This document shows, piece by piece, positions 27,142 through 36,689 of a stretch of 64,000 bases of DNA. The translations under genes and the position numbers were made by a program. Below the pieces are notes generated by a model. That model worked only from the letters and a program-made list of their open reading frames with translations. It was not told the origin of the DNA and did not search any database. Position 1 is the first letter of the stretch, and every line of letters begins with the position of its first letter. This DNA comes from Mesorhizobium sp. AR02 (lineage in GTDB: Bacteria; Pseudomonadota; Alphaproteobacteria; Rhizobiales; Rhizobiaceae): positions 1,550,001-1,614,000 of the forward strand of contig NZ_CP080531.1 of NCBI RefSeq assembly GCF_024746835.1, read 5' to 3'.

Positions 27142-28407
27142 TCAGTGCGTCGGCAAATGAACCGAGAAGGCGGCGCCCTTGCCGACCTCGGACCAGATCG
27201 TCAGCCTGGCATTGTGACGCGTCAGGATGTGCTTGACGATCGACAGGCCAAGGCCGGTGCCTTTCTGGGTCCGGCTGGTCTCGACGTCGATGCGATAGAA
27301 GCGCTCGGTGATGCGCGGAATGTGCTCCTCGGGAATGCCGGGGCCGAAATCCCTGATGGTCACGTCGATGCCGGGTTCGGAACCGTCGTCGGCGTGCGCG
27401 ATCGACACCAGGACGCGGCCGCCCGACTGGCCGTATTTACAGGCGTTTTCCAGGAGATTCTCGAAAACCTGGAACAGCTCGTCGCGATCGCCCGGCACAT
27501 CGAGAGGCCCCTTGGCGAAATCGCGCTCGATGGCAACGCTGTTTTCGCGGGCAAGCGGGGCCAGCGAATCGATGACGCTGTCGACGGTCTGGCGCAGATC
27601 GACCTCTGTCCCGGGCTTCAGATAGGGCTTCATCTCCAGCCGCGACAGCGACAGCAGATCGTCGATCAGGCGTGCCATGCGGCCGGTCTGGTTCTGCATG
27701 ATCTGCAGGAATTGCTCGCGCGCCGCCGGATCGTTGCGGGCCGGTCCGCGCAGCGTTTCGATGAAGCCGGCGATCGAGGCGAGCGGGGTGCGCAATTCGT
27801 GGCTGGCGTTGGCGATGAAGTCGGCGCGCATGCGGTCGATGCGCCGCGCCTCGCTCTGGTCCTTGAACACCAGCACATAGAGGTCGGTGCCGTGCCCGAC
27901 CGAGGACGCGCTGACCCGGTAGGCCCGTTCGACCGGTAGCTTCTCGGTATAGTCGACGACATCCGAGGCGATCATGCCAGACAGCACGCTGTCGAGCAGG
28001 GTCTGCATTTCCGGCGCCCGGAATTTCAGCGGCAGCGACAGGCCCGGTGCGATCCCGCCAAAGGCGGCAAAGGCGGCGGCGTTGGCATGGACGATGGTGG
28101 CGGCATGATCGAAGATGATGAGCGGGTCGGCAACAGCCGCCGCCAGATATTCGCCCGACAGGCGCTGCAGGCCGATCGCCTCGATCGCGGCAGCACTCTC
28201 GGCGGACTGGCGCAGGCCCGCGGCCGGCAGCATCGCAGCCGCAAACAAAAGGAGTAGCGCCGGCACCAGCACGTAGGCGGAAATACCCGCAAAGGCAAAA
28301 GCGATCAGAACCGCGACGACACCGGCGGCTAGCACCCAGCGGCTGTTCCACAGCCGGGTGGTAACGGCTTGTGCCATGCCATTCTGTTCTGCGTCGAGGT
28401 TGGTCAT
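27142..28407 (-). CDS. phoR: Phosphate-regulon-type sensor histidine kinase PhoR
   Basis: The 421-residue kinase has two N-terminal membrane helices (WVLAAGVVAVLIAFAFAGIS and the next), a PAS domain (QRLSGEYLAAAVADPLIIFD), the phosphoacceptor HisKA box NASHELRTPLASIAGF and an ATPase domain (ENLLENACKYG, DFGPGIP, KGTGLGLSIVK). The short periplasmic part is as in PhoR, which senses phosphate through the Pst-PhoU complex rather than by its own sensor domain. Placement before phoU supports the name; no phoB or pst genes are seen here. Confidence 0.82.
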   Translation of the reverse strand: MTNLDAEQNGMAQAVTTRLWNSRWVLAAGVVAVLIAFAFAGISAYVLVPALLLLFAAAMLPAAGLRQSAESAAAIEAIGLQRLSGEYLAAAVADPLIIFDHAATIVHANAAAFAAFGGIAPGLSLPLKFRAPEMQTLLDSVLSGMIASDVVDYTEKLPVERAYRVSASSVGHGTDLYVLVFKDQSEARRIDRMRADFIANASHELRTPLASIAGFIETLRGPARNDPAAREQFLQIMQNQTGRMARLIDDLLSLSRLEMKPYLKPGTEVDLRQTVDSVIDSLAPLARENSVAIERDFAKGPLDVPGDRDELFQVFENLLENACKYGQSGGRVLVSIAHADDGSEPGIDVTIRDFGPGIPEEHIPRITERFYRIDVETSRTQKGTGLGLSIVKHILTRHNARLTIWSEVGKGAAFSVHLPTH

Positions 28408-28526
28408 TCGCTCGTGCGCCCGCGTCCCATGCCTTCGCATCCGCCGCACGGCAACGGAAACTTCCGCTGGACCGGTCCGGAGGCTCCCAATAGCATGAGT
28501 CCGCAAGCTGAAAAGGGTTCGTCTCG

Positions 28527-29435
28527 ATGAAAAAAGCCAAGGAAAGTTCCGCCGCGCCGGCTTCGGGCCCGCTGAAGATCAGGATCGACGGCAAGGAGCG
28601 GGAGTTCGACATCGAGAATCCCGAGCTTCCCGACTGGGTCGAGGACAACAAGCTGACCGCCGGCGGCTACCCCTACGACAAGAAGATGAAAAGCGACGAG
28701 TATGACGAGACGCTCGAGAAATTGCAGATCGAGCTGGTCAAGGCGCAGGCGTGGCTGCAGGCGAGCGGCAAGCGGGTGATGGCGCTGTTCGAGGGTCGCG
28801 ACGCCGCCGGCAAGGGCGGCACGATCTTCGTGCTGCGCCAGTACCTCAACCCGCGCACGGCCCGCAACGTGGCGCTGACCAAGCCGACCCCGACTGAGCT
28901 GGGACAATGGTACTACCAGCGCTATGTCGACCATTTCCCGACATCAGGCGAATTCGTCACCTTCGACCGTTCCTGGTACAACCGCGCCGGCGTCGAGCCG
29001 GTGATGGGCTTCTGCACGCCCGAACAGCATGAGAAGTTTCTCGACGAGACGCCGCATTTCGAACGGATGATCGTCAATGACGACATCCACTTCTTCAAAT
29101 TCTGGCTGAACATCGGCCGGGAAACGCAGCTCGAGCGTTTTCACGATCGCCGCTACAGTCCGCTGAAGAGCTGGAAGTTCTCGCCGATCGACGTCGCCGG
29201 CATCACCAAATGGGATGATTACACCAAGGTGCGCGACACCATGTTCGAGCGCACCCACAAGGAGTTCGCGCCGTGGATCATCGTGCGGGCCAATGACAAG
29301 CGCCGCGCCCGGCTGGCGGTGATGCGGCGCATCCTGTTGTCGCTGCCCTATGAGGGGCGCGATCTCGATATCGTCGGCAAGGAAGACAAGAAGATCGTCG
29401 GCGAAGGGCCGTCATTCCTCGGCAAGGAAGGCTGA
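28527..29435 (+). CDS. ppk2: Polyphosphate kinase 2 (PPK2 class I)
   Basis: The 302-residue protein has the single PPK2 domain: Walker [12 protein letters not shown], the lid region [12 protein letters not shown], and Walker [22 protein letters not shown]2 uses polyphosphate to phosphorylate GDP or ADP (and the reverse) in the cytoplasm. The N-terminal 50 residues with WVEDNK fit class I. It is divergent from phoR and lies next to phoU, a sensible grouping for phosphate storage, although shared control is inference. Confidence 0.92.
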   Translation: MKKAKESSAAPASGPLKIRIDGKEREFDIENPELPDWVEDNKLTAGGYPYDKKMKSDEYDETLEKLQIELVKAQAWLQASGKRVMALFEGRDAAGKGGTIFVLRQYLNPRTARNVALTKPTPTELGQWYYQRYVDHFPTSGEFVTFDRSWYNRAGVEPVMGFCTPEQHEKFLDETPHFERMIVNDDIHFFKFWLNIGRETQLERFHDRRYSPLKSWKFSPIDVAGITKWDDYTKVRDTMFERTHKEFAPWIIVRANDKRRARLAVMRRILLSLPYEGRDLDIVGKEDKKIVGEGPSFLGKEG

Positions 29436-29441
29436 TGCTTC

Positions 29442-29473
29442 CGCGCCGCGCGGCCATTGGGCAGCGCGGCGCG
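29442..29473. terminator. GC hairpin between ppk2 and the crotonase gene
   Basis: Ten-base arms 29442-29451 and 29464-29473 (CGCGCCGCG-type) enclose a 12-base loop between two converging genes. There is no strong T run on either strand, so efficiency is uncertain. Confidence 0.5.
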
Positions 29474-29492
29474 TAGTTCTTGACGTGGTTGC

Positions 29493-30251
29493 TCAGGCCG
29501 CCAGCCTGGCAATGCGCTGCAGGCGGCGCAGCGTGGTGTCATCCTGTAGCGCCTGCTGGAACAGCGATATCTCCTGGTCGATGCGGTCGCACAGCGCGCC
29601 GGTGTTCCCCTTGAGCAGGCCGCGGGTCTGCAGCAAGGCGGCGACCGGCTTCTTGGTGAGCTGCCTGGCCCGGCCAAGCGTCGCCTCCTCGACGCCGTCA
29701 TGCACGATCTCGGCGACGAGGCCGAGCGCCCTGGCGTCCTCGGCGTGGAGCGTGTCGCCGAGGCAGAAGAAGCGGAAAGCACCGGCATAGCCGAGCTTCT
29801 GCGGTGCCAGGATGCTGGTCGCCGCATCCGGCACAAGGCCGAAATCGACGAACGGCACCCGGAACGTGCTTTCATTCGAGGCTATCACCATGTCGCAGTG
29901 GAACAGGATGGTGCAGCCGACACCGACGGCATCGCCATCGACGCAGGCGAGGATGGGCTTGGGGAACGTCGCCAGCGTGCGGAACATGTCGGTGACGGCG
30001 GCGATCAGCTTCTGATGCTTGGTGGCGTCGAGGAATTCGGAAAAGTCGCCGCCAAGGCAGAAGCAGCCTGCCAGGCCACGCAGCACGACGACGCGCACTT
30101 CGTCATTGTCGGCGGCTTCATGGAAGGTCCTGGCAAGGCTTTCATAGGCCCTCCTGTCAAGCACCGGCCGGCCGTCATTCGACGACACGGTGACGATCAG
30201 CGTGTGGTTGCGCAGTTCGGGTTGCGGGTGCGCGCCCATCTGCGATGTCAT
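29493..30251 (-). CDS. Crotonase-fold protein coupled to luxI, atypical active site
   Basis: The 252-residue protein has the crotonase fold: oxyanion-hole segment GCFCLGGDFSEF, then VDGDAVGVGCTILFHCDMVIAS and STFRVPFVDFGLVPDAATS. The positions of the two hydratase glutamates hold T114 and F134 instead. The VPFVDFGLVPD segment resembles delta3-delta2-enoyl-CoA isomerases, with D142 where those have Glu. It should act on an enoyl-CoA or acyl chain but not as a standard hydratase. Its start overlaps the luxI stop (ATGA) and is preceded by AAAGGAGG, so the two are co-translated. The likely role, by inference, is shaping the acyl chain of the signal. Confidence 0.82.
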   Translation of the reverse strand: MTSQMGAHPQPELRNHTLIVTVSSNDGRPVLDRRAYESLARTFHEAADNDEVRVVVLRGLAGCFCLGGDFSEFLDATKHQKLIAAVTDMFRTLATFPKPILACVDGDAVGVGCTILFHCDMVIASNESTFRVPFVDFGLVPDAATSILAPQKLGYAGAFRFFCLGDTLHAEDARALGLVAEIVHDGVEEATLGRARQLTKKPVAALLQTRGLLKGNTGALCDRIDQEISLFQQALQDDTTLRRLQRIARLAA

Positions 30252-30886
30252 GACGCCCTCCTTTGGCCGAACATGTCGGGATATCCCCTGGCCAGAACGG
30301 GAGCATGATGATTGCGGCGCGAACGCACCACGTCCAGCGTGTGCTCGTTGAAGGAGAGCAGCGTCGCCACGACCTGCTGATTGCCGTAGGTGCGCTGATA
30401 ACCCAGCGGCGTCGCCAGGAAATGCAGCTGCAAGGCGCGCAACACCCACATCGGCTCGAACTCGATGATCACCTTGTCGACGCCGCGCTTCAGCCCCCAC
30501 TCGACGAAGCCGGCGATCAATTCGGTGCCGACGGTCGAGACGCCGCGACGACCATCGCGAAAACCGGGAGCCACCGCATAGCGGGTCAATTCCCAGATGT
30601 TTGGGCCCGATGGCGGCGTTCCTTCGGAAAGGTCGGTCAAAACCTCGGTCAGCAGATGCGGCCGCGTGGTCGGCAACATCCGTTGATAGCCCGCGACTTC
30701 GTTGCCTCTGATGACGATCTGATGCACCGCCTGGTCATGGTCGAACTGGTCGACTTCATAGCCGTCCGGGCGCCGCAGGTCCTCCCACCCCATCTCCTCG
30801 ACAAATATCTGGTAGCGCAGACGATGGACGGCCTCCCAAAGGTCGGGACGTTCCATCAATTCTTGAGTTGTAAGACAAAAAAGCAT
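30248..30886 (-). CDS. LuxI-type acyl-homoserine-lactone synthase
   Basis: The 212-residue enzyme shows the autoinducer synthase core: WEAVHRLRYQIFVEEMGW (the invariant Arg, Phe and Trp), DQFDHD, GYQRMLPTTRP, and WELTRYAV (Glu-Leu-x-Arg). It makes an N-acyl-homoserine lactone from SAM and an acyl donor (acyl-ACP or acyl-CoA). The start at 30886 follows AGGAG. It lies 98 bases after luxR on the same strand and overlaps the crotonase gene by 4 bp. The acyl group cannot be read from sequence. Confidence 0.92.
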   Translation of the reverse strand: MLFCLTTQELMERPDLWEAVHRLRYQIFVEEMGWEDLRRPDGYEVDQFDHDQAVHQIVIRGNEVAGYQRMLPTTRPHLLTEVLTDLSEGTPPSGPNIWELTRYAVAPGFRDGRRGVSTVGTELIAGFVEWGLKRGVDKVIIEFEPMWVLRALQLHFLATPLGYQRTYGNQQVVATLLSFNEHTLDVVRSRRNHHAPVLARGYPDMFGQRRAS

Positions 30887-30942
30887 GCCGTCGTCTCCTG
30901 GGTTTAAGAGGAAGATACGGCCGTGCTTCAACGAGAAAATTG

Positions 30943-30987
30943 CGTGATCACGTAGGCAAGAAGTTCTAGGTCGGCACGGCCGACCTA
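30943..30987. promoter_or_regulatory. Two palindromes between luxR and luxI
   Basis: CGTGATCACG (30943-30952) is a perfect 10-base palindrome 57 bases before luxI. TAGGTCGGC (30967-30975) and GCCGACCTA (30979-30987) form nine-base perfect arms with a three-base centre, overlapping the luxR stop codon. Either may be a lux-type box for luxI; the second may instead form an RNA hairpin ending luxR mRNA, though no T run follows. Confidence 0.5.
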
Positions 30988-31716
30988 ACTAATGTAGCCG
31001 CGCCTTATCGCTTCGGCGACCGCCTGGACCCGGTTGACGGCACCGAGTTTGCTTTTGGCGTTAAGAAGATGTTTCTCCGACGTGTGCTCGGAGATGCCGA
31101 GGATTTGCGAAATCTCCCATTCCGATTTGCCGACGGCGGCCCATTGCAGGCATTCGCGTTCGCGCGGCGTCAACTCGATATGGTCGATGGTCTTGGTCGC
31201 CATGGTGTGGAGTTGCATGGCGCGGCCAACGGCATAGGTCGAGACCAGCGACACCAGGCCGAACTCGGCTGCCGACAATTGCACAGCCTCGCCACCCAGC
31301 GACACCATGACGATCTGGCCATCGAGCGTTATCAGTGGGAAGGCCAGCCCATCGCGCAGCTTGAAAGCGCCGGCGTCGCCCATCACTTCACCGCTGCTCT
31401 TGTCGATGCGAACGCCCTGCGCGGCCTCGCGCCACTGGAAAGGCGCCTGCAGTTGCTTCATGTGGCTGACCACCGGATCGTGATCGACATAGTTACGCGC
31501 CACGTAGCGCTCCAGCCATTCGACAGGCCAGTCGCAAAGCAGCACATGCTCCTTTTGCTGCCCGGTCGGCGTGCCTGGCTGCGGAACGGTTCCGGCCATC
31601 AGCGCGGTCAGACCGAAATCCGACGTTATTCCCAACAGTTTCTCGCAAACTGCCGCCGCCGTTCCGGCGTGCTGCAGTTGGTCTATGTATTCCAGCGTAC
31701 GATCAAATTGACCCAT
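30985..31716 (-). CDS. LuxR-family quorum-sensing regulator
   Basis: The 243-residue protein has an N-terminal autoinducer-binding domain with the expected aromatic and Asp residues (WPVEWLERYVARNYVDHDPVV, then FQW, GLAFPL) and a C-terminal HTH (LTPRERECLQWAAVGKSEWEISQILGISEHTSEKHLLNAKSKLG). It should bind the signal made by the adjacent LuxI and activate luxI and other targets. The start is uncertain: 31716 (MGQFDRTLEYID) fits family length, but 31743 is also open; neither has a strong ribosome site. Confidence 0.9.
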   Translation of the reverse strand: MGQFDRTLEYIDQLQHAGTAAAVCEKLLGITSDFGLTALMAGTVPQPGTPTGQQKEHVLLCDWPVEWLERYVARNYVDHDPVVSHMKQLQAPFQWREAAQGVRIDKSSGEVMGDAGAFKLRDGLAFPLITLDGQIVMVSLGGEAVQLSAAEFGLVSLVSTYAVGRAMQLHTMATKTIDHIELTPRERECLQWAAVGKSEWEISQILGISEHTSEKHLLNAKSKLGAVNRVQAVAEAIRRGYIS

Positions 31717-31976
31717 CGCAACATTAACCCCATGTTGCCTCATGCATTGAGATCGATGGTCCATGCCTTGTCTGCATTTGGCCACCGACCACGGATTGCA
31801 ACGCGCACATTTCCGGTTGTGGTTCTCGACCCTGGTCCCCCAACCAGGGCAGCCACCGCTGTTTGCAAACGCGCTAAAGCATATCCTGAAATCGGCGCGT
31901 TGAAATCAAAAACCATTGTGCCTGTACCATTTTCGTACCAAAACCGGTGTGAACACGAGTGTGGCGGAGTTCTATC

Positions 31977-32828
31977 GTGGCGTTCCAATGGAGGTCCCTG
32001 GTGCTGGTGTCGCTGCTGATCGCGGCACTGCCATTGGCTTCTGGGGCGCGCGCGGCGGAGCCGCAGGTGCCGGTGTTATGGGACGCCAAGGAACGGTTGC
32101 CGAAGCCCGACCTTTCGGCACTGCCGCGGCTGCGATTCCTGACGACCACGGATTTTCCGCCGTTCAATTTCCTCGATGGCGCGGGAAAACTGTCCGGTTT
32201 CCACATCGACCTGGCACGCGCCATCTGCGCCGAACTCGGCATCGTCGACAAATGCCAGATCCAGGCGTTGCCCTGGGGCGAGCTCGAAGGGGCACTCGAG
32301 AAAGGCGAAGGCGAAGCCATCATCGCCGGCATCGCCGCGACGCCGCAATCGCGCCAGACATACGCCTTTTCGCGCTCCTATCTGCAGTTTCCGGCGCGCT
32401 TCATCATGCCGAAGAGCAAGGCGTTTGCGGAACCGATTTTCGACAAGCTACGCAGCAAGCGCGTCGGCGTGCTCGCCGGCTCGGCGCATGAGCGCATGCT
32501 GCGCGACTATTTCAACACGGTCCAGATCGTCTCCTTCGACGGACCGGAAGCCCTCTACAGCGACCTCAAGGCGGGCAAGATCGACGCCGCCTTCGGTGAC
32601 GGCATGCGCTTCGCCTTCTGGCTGGGCGGCTCGGATGCGGCCGGCTGCTGCCGCTTTGCCGGCGGTCCCTATCTGGCTCCCGAATATCTGGGCACGGGCA
32701 TGGCCATCGCCACACGGGCGGACAATCCGGCGCTGGCCGCCGCGATCGATTACGCGCTGCAGGAGATTTCGATGAAGGGCACCTTCGCCGAATTCTACCT
32801 GCGCTACTTTCCGGTGAGTTTTTTCTAG
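31977..32828 (+). CDS. Periplasmic amino-acid-type solute-binding protein (orphan)
   Basis: The 283-residue product has a signal peptide (WRSLVLVSLLIAALPLASGARA) and a bacterial extracellular solute-binding family 3 fold (LRFLTTTDFPPFNFLDGAGKLSGFHIDLARAICAELG; later GVLAGSAHERMLRDYF). Such proteins bind amino acids or opine-like compounds. No permease or ATPase gene is adjacent, so it either serves a transporter elsewhere or acts as a sensor. The GTG at 31977 follows GGAG seven bases upstream; a GTG at 31959 would add six residues. It is divergent from luxR. Confidence 0.8.
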   Translation: MAFQWRSLVLVSLLIAALPLASGARAAEPQVPVLWDAKERLPKPDLSALPRLRFLTTTDFPPFNFLDGAGKLSGFHIDLARAICAELGIVDKCQIQALPWGELEGALEKGEGEAIIAGIAATPQSRQTYAFSRSYLQFPARFIMPKSKAFAEPIFDKLRSKRVGVLAGSAHERMLRDYFNTVQIVSFDGPEALYSDLKAGKIDAAFGDGMRFAFWLGGSDAAGCCRFAGGPYLAPEYLGTGMAIATRADNPALAAAIDYALQEISMKGTFAEFYLRYFPVSFF

Positions 32829-32840
32829 GGCTGCTGATAT

Positions 32841-33254
32841 TCAGGTCAGCGTACGCAGCCGCGCCTTGGCCGCGCGGCCGATGGCGGCGACGGTCAGCGT
32901 GTCGAGATCGAGCTGGCGGCGGATCAACTGCAGCACCCGCACTTCCTCCAGGCGCATTTCGAGATCGACGGCGGCCACTTCGAAGGCGGCGGCATAGGCG
33001 GTGTCGCGCAGGCGCTCCGGCAGGGCCTCGGCAATTTGGGCCAGGACACCCTCCAGGCCATCCTTCTCATGCAACAGCTTCTGACAAGCCTGGGCGACGG
33101 GAACCAGCCGGTCCTGCTTGAAATCCTCGAACACCGGCCATGAGCGGACAACGTCGCCGATCCGGGCCAGTTCGACATCGGTCATGTCGCGGTCGGAGGC
33201 CGAGGTGATGACCATCAGGTAGATCAGGGCTTCATGCGGGGTCGGCGACGGCAT
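32841..33254 (-). CDS. TerB-like family protein
   Basis: The 137-residue helical protein (HEALIYLMVITSASDRDMTDVELARIGDVVRSWPVF, then DLEMRLEEVRVLQLIRRQLDLD) fits the tellurite-resistance TerB-like family, in which acidic residues at helix ends bind a metal ion. The role of stand-alone members is not known. There is no signal peptide and no other ter gene nearby. It converges with the solute-binding protein gene, leaving 12 bases between. Confidence 0.75.
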   Translation of the reverse strand: MPSPTPHEALIYLMVITSASDRDMTDVELARIGDVVRSWPVFEDFKQDRLVPVAQACQKLLHEKDGLEGVLAQIAEALPERLRDTAYAAAFEVAAVDLEMRLEEVRVLQLIRRQLDLDTLTVAAIGRAAKARLRTLT

Positions 33255-33427
33255 TCTTTACTCCTTGAACGGGCTCCGAAGGTAGGTAGGCGCCATCTGC
33301 GTCGCAAGGAAAAAGCGCCCCACTCGTTGACGCTCCGGCCATGCACGCCTAGAGGACCGGTTGAAAATCGACACTGCGGCCATACCAGCGAATAATCTGG
33401 CCGGCGAATAATTTGGAAAACAGGACC

Positions 33428-35074
33428 ATGGCGGGATCAAACATCATCGATCTCAACCCCGAACTGCTGGCGGCCGCGGCCGAGAGCAAGGCGTGGCCGT
33501 TCGAGGAAGCCAAAAAGATCATCGAGCGCTACAAGGGCGCCGACTTTCCCGAAACGATCCTGTTCGAGACCGGCTATGGTCCGTCGGGCCTGCCGCATAT
33601 CGGCACGTTCGGCGAGGTGGCGCGCACCTCGATGGTGCGCCATGCGTTCCGCGTGCTCACACAGGACAAGGTCGCCACCAAGCTGCTCTGCTTTTCCGAC
33701 GACATGGACGGCATGCGCAAGATCCCCGACAGCGTGCCGGATCGCGCCGCGCTCGAGCCGCATCTGCACAAGCCGCTGTCTTCGGTTCCCAATCCGTTCG
33801 GCGGAGACTATGCGAGCTTCGCCGACCACAACAACGCGATGCTCTGCCGCTTCCTCGACACGTTCGGCTTCGACTACGAATTCGCCAGTGCGACGCAGTA
33901 CTACAAGTCGGGTCGCTTCGACGCAATGCTGTTGCGCGCCGCCGAACGCTACGACAAGATCATGGCGGTGATGCTGCCGACGCTCGGGCCTGAGCGGCAG
34001 GCGACCTACAGCCCGTTCCTGCCGATTTCCCCGAAAAGCGGCCGCGTGCTTTACGTGCCGATGAAGCATGTCGACGCCAAGGCCGGCACCATCACCTTCG
34101 ACGACGAAGGCACCGAGACCACGCTTTCGATCACCGGCGGCCGGGTGAAGCTGCAGTGGAAGCCGGATTTCGGCATGCGCTGGGCAGCGCTTGGCGTCGA
34201 TTTCGAGATGTTCGGCAAGGACCACCAGACCAATGCGGTGGTCTATGACCGCATCTGCAACATCCTGGGCGGACGCGCGCCGGAGCATTTCGTCTATGAG
34301 CTGTTCCTCGACGAAAACGGCCAGAAGATCTCGAAGTCGAAAGGCAATGGCCTGACCATCGACGAATGGCTGACCTATGCGCCGACCGAAAGCCTCGGGC
34401 TCTACATGTACCAGCGGCCGCGGCAGGCCAAAAAACTCTATTTCGACGTCATTCCGAGAGCGGTGGACGAATATTACACCTTCCTCGCCGCCTATCCGCG
34501 GCAGGACTGGAAGGAGCGGCTGGGCAACCCGGTCTGGCACATGCATGACGGCAATCCGCCCGCCATCGACATGCCGGTACCGTTCTCGCTGCTGCTCAAT
34601 CTGGTCAGCGCCTCCAATGCGCAGAACAAGGATGTGCTGTGGGGCTTCATTTCACGCCACGCGACTGATGTGACGCCGAAGACGCACCCGGAACTCGACC
34701 AGCTGGTCGGCCATGCGATCCGCTATTTCGACGATTTCGTGAGGCCGACGAAAACCTTCCGCCCGGCCGACGAGGTCGAGCGCGAGGCGCTCGAGGCCCT
34801 GGACGCAGCACTTGGCACGCTGCCGGCGGACGCCAGCGGCGAAGCGATCCAGAACGCTTCGCTCAACGTGGCGCGCAAGATCGAACGCTATCAGGATCAC
34901 TCCAAGCAGAGCCCTGAAGGCGGTCCGGGCGTTTCGGGTGCCTTCTTCCAGATGATCTACCAGGTGCTCATCGGCCAGGAGCGCGGCCCGCGCTTCGGCT
35001 CGTTCGCCGCGCTCTACGGCGTCGCCGAGACCCGCGCGCTCATTCAGCAGGCGCTGGCTGGTCAGCTGGTTTAA
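33428..35074 (+). CDS. lysK: Lysyl-tRNA synthetase, class I
   Basis: The 548-residue enzyme charges tRNA-Lys. It is the class I (archaeal-type) form used by many alphaproteobacteria: signature [16 protein letters not shown] near residue 56 (HIGH equivalent) and [10 protein letters not shown] near 300 (KMSKS equivalent), with an alpha-helical C-terminal domain. The ATG at 33428 follows AGGA; the frame from 33413 adds five residues. It ends inside the convergent nuclease-fold gene (35-base overlap). Confidence 0.95.
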   Translation: MAGSNIIDLNPELLAAAAESKAWPFEEAKKIIERYKGADFPETILFETGYGPSGLPHIGTFGEVARTSMVRHAFRVLTQDKVATKLLCFSDDMDGMRKIPDSVPDRAALEPHLHKPLSSVPNPFGGDYASFADHNNAMLCRFLDTFGFDYEFASATQYYKSGRFDAMLLRAAERYDKIMAVMLPTLGPERQATYSPFLPISPKSGRVLYVPMKHVDAKAGTITFDDEGTETTLSITGGRVKLQWKPDFGMRWAALGVDFEMFGKDHQTNAVVYDRICNILGGRAPEHFVYELFLDENGQKISKSKGNGLTIDEWLTYAPTESLGLYMYQRPRQAKKLYFDVIPRAVDEYYTFLAAYPRQDWKERLGNPVWHMHDGNPPAIDMPVPFSLLLNLVSASNAQNKDVLWGFISRHATDVTPKTHPELDQLVGHAIRYFDDFVRPTKTFRPADEVEREALEALDAALGTLPADASGEAIQNASLNVARKIERYQDHSKQSPEGGPGVSGAFFQMIYQVLIGQERGPRFGSFAALYGVAETRALIQQALAGQLV

Positions 35075-35897
35075 GGGTGCCGTCGACCTCTTCCAGGATC
35101 GAGCCCGGCGCCTGAGGCGCCGGGGCGGGCGCAGCCGGCACCGCTGAGATGCCGGCCAGGTTCGGCGCCGATCCGAAAATGCCCTTCTTGGCGCTTTGTG
35201 CCTTTTCGCCGGCCTCGACATAGGGTCCACCCTTGGCGGCACGCGCCCAGCCGTTGTCGACCAGCCATTGACCGACATCCTGCTTGCCGATCCGGCATTC
35301 CGCAGCGATCCGGTCGCGTCCGCCTTCGGGCGGCACCGTGCAGACCACCGCGCGGCCGCGCAGGAAAGCGCGGAATGCCGTGCGCGCACGAATGCCGCAT
35401 GGCCAGGATTTGCCGTCGGTGGTGCAGGTCTCGCCCTGTGGCACGACGTCTATGCCGGAAACCGCGACCGAATAGCCTTTCGCCTCGATCAGACCGGCGG
35501 CCGTCGCGACCGGCTGGAACAGCTTCGTGCCGTTCCAGTCGTCGGGCATCTTCGGCTTGGGCGGCATGGCGAGCGCCAGCTTGCTCAGCGGTTCGCGCGG
35601 CTCGACCCGCTCGAGCTCTCCGGTGGGCAGTTCCGGCGGCGCGACGACGTCGGGATCGATCGCCCGCGAATGCACCACCGTCTTTGGCTGCGCGGCGGCA
35701 GGCGCGGGAATGGCTGACGTGGCCGGCTCGTCAGACCCGGCATCGGTGCCCGCTTGAGAGATCGTGTCGGCGCCGGGATCGATCTGGTCCACGGTCACGG
35801 TGCTTTCGCTTCCTTTCAGTGCGCGGCCACCAGCGACGACCAAGGCCGCCATCACCGGGACCATCACAACCGCCAGGGCAAGATGAGGAAACCGCAC
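35040..35897 (-). CDS. Secreted/anchored thermonuclease-fold protein
   Basis: The 285-residue product has an N-terminal membrane or signal segment ([20 protein letters not shown]), a Pro/Ala-rich linker and a staphylococcal-nuclease-like domain ([59 protein letters not shown]). The catalytic Arg/Glu set of true thermonucleases is only partly visible, so activity is uncertain. Rhizobial relatives include the exopolysaccharide-cluster protein ExoI. It overlaps the end of lysK by 35 bases and follows the LexA-like gene after nine bases. Confidence 0.7.
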   Translation of the reverse strand: MRFPHLALAVVMVPVMAALVVAGGRALKGSESTVTVDQIDPGADTISQAGTDAGSDEPATSAIPAPAAAQPKTVVHSRAIDPDVVAPPELPTGELERVEPREPLSKLALAMPPKPKMPDDWNGTKLFQPVATAAGLIEAKGYSVAVSGIDVVPQGETCTTDGKSWPCGIRARTAFRAFLRGRAVVCTVPPEGGRDRIAAECRIGKQDVGQWLVDNGWARAAKGGPYVEAGEKAQSAKKGIFGSAPNLAGISAVPAAPAPAPQAPGSILEEVDGTLKPADQPAPAE

Positions 35898-35906
35898 CAG
35901 CCCGAC

Positions 35907-36545
35907 CTACTGGCTTGCCCAGACAATCCGCGCCACCCATTCGACATCGCGCATGGGGATATCGCGGTCGGGATGATCGGGATTGAGCGAGACCAGCGCG
36001 ATCGACTTGACGGTCTGGCGCTCGAGCACCTTGGCCATCACTTCGCCTGATGTGGTTTTGACGACGACGCGATCGCCCTTGCGGGTGACCGCGCTGGGCT
36101 CGACGATGAGGACGTCGCCATTGCGGTAGAGCGGCAGCATGGAATCGCCCTGCACCTGCAGTGCATAGGAGCTCTCGGTCGATTGCGCCGGCAGTTCGAC
36201 CAGATCCCAGCCCTGCCCGGCCGGAAAACCGGCATCGTCGAAAAAACCGCCGGCGCCAGCCTGGGCAAAGCCAAGCAGTGGCACGGAGCGCCGGTGAGCG
36301 GGCGCGGCGCCCATGCGGCCTTCGATCAGTCCGGTGAATTCGTCGAGCGACGCGCCCGTGGCCTCGATGATCTTGGCCAGCGATTCGGTCGAGGGCCAGC
36401 GCGGCCGGCCGTCCGACGACAGACGTTTCGACTTGTTGAAAGCAGTCGAATCGAGCCCAGCGCGCCTTGCCAGACCTGACGCCGAAAGCGAATAACGCTC
36501 GGCAAGAGCATCGATGGCAGCCCAGACGCGGTCGTGCGAGAGCAT
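35907..36545 (-). CDS. LexA-like helix-turn-helix regulator with S24 peptidase domain
   Basis: The 212-residue protein has an N-terminal HTH (YSLSASGLARRAGLDSTAFNKSKR) and a C-terminal S24 signal-peptidase-like domain (VQGDSMLPLYRNGDVLIVEP with the catalytic Ser, then RVVVKTTSGEVMAKVLER with the Lys). This is the layout of phage repressors and stress regulators that self-cleave. No prophage genes are near. The start at 36545 follows AGGAG eight bases upstream. Its targets cannot be told. Confidence 0.85.
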   Translation of the reverse strand: MLSHDRVWAAIDALAERYSLSASGLARRAGLDSTAFNKSKRLSSDGRPRWPSTESLAKIIEATGASLDEFTGLIEGRMGAAPAHRRSVPLLGFAQAGAGGFFDDAGFPAGQGWDLVELPAQSTESSYALQVQGDSMLPLYRNGDVLIVEPSAVTRKGDRVVVKTTSGEVMAKVLERQTVKSIALVSLNPDHPDRDIPMRDVEWVARIVWASQ

Positions 36546-36689
36546 GTCATGCTCTCCTTCGAGACAGGAAAAAATGCCTTTCCTGTCTAACCCGCAACCA
36601 CCTGGATGTCCACCGCGCAGCCAACAGCTCACGAACAAAACTGTGCGGCAACGACCGCGCAGTTCGGACGTCAATAGGCGGAGATGAGA

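Noticed and set aside
31740..31988. 82-codon minus-strand frame between luxR and the binding-protein gene
   Set aside because: It overlaps the start of the plus-strand binding-protein gene, lacks a ribosome site and has no recognisable features.
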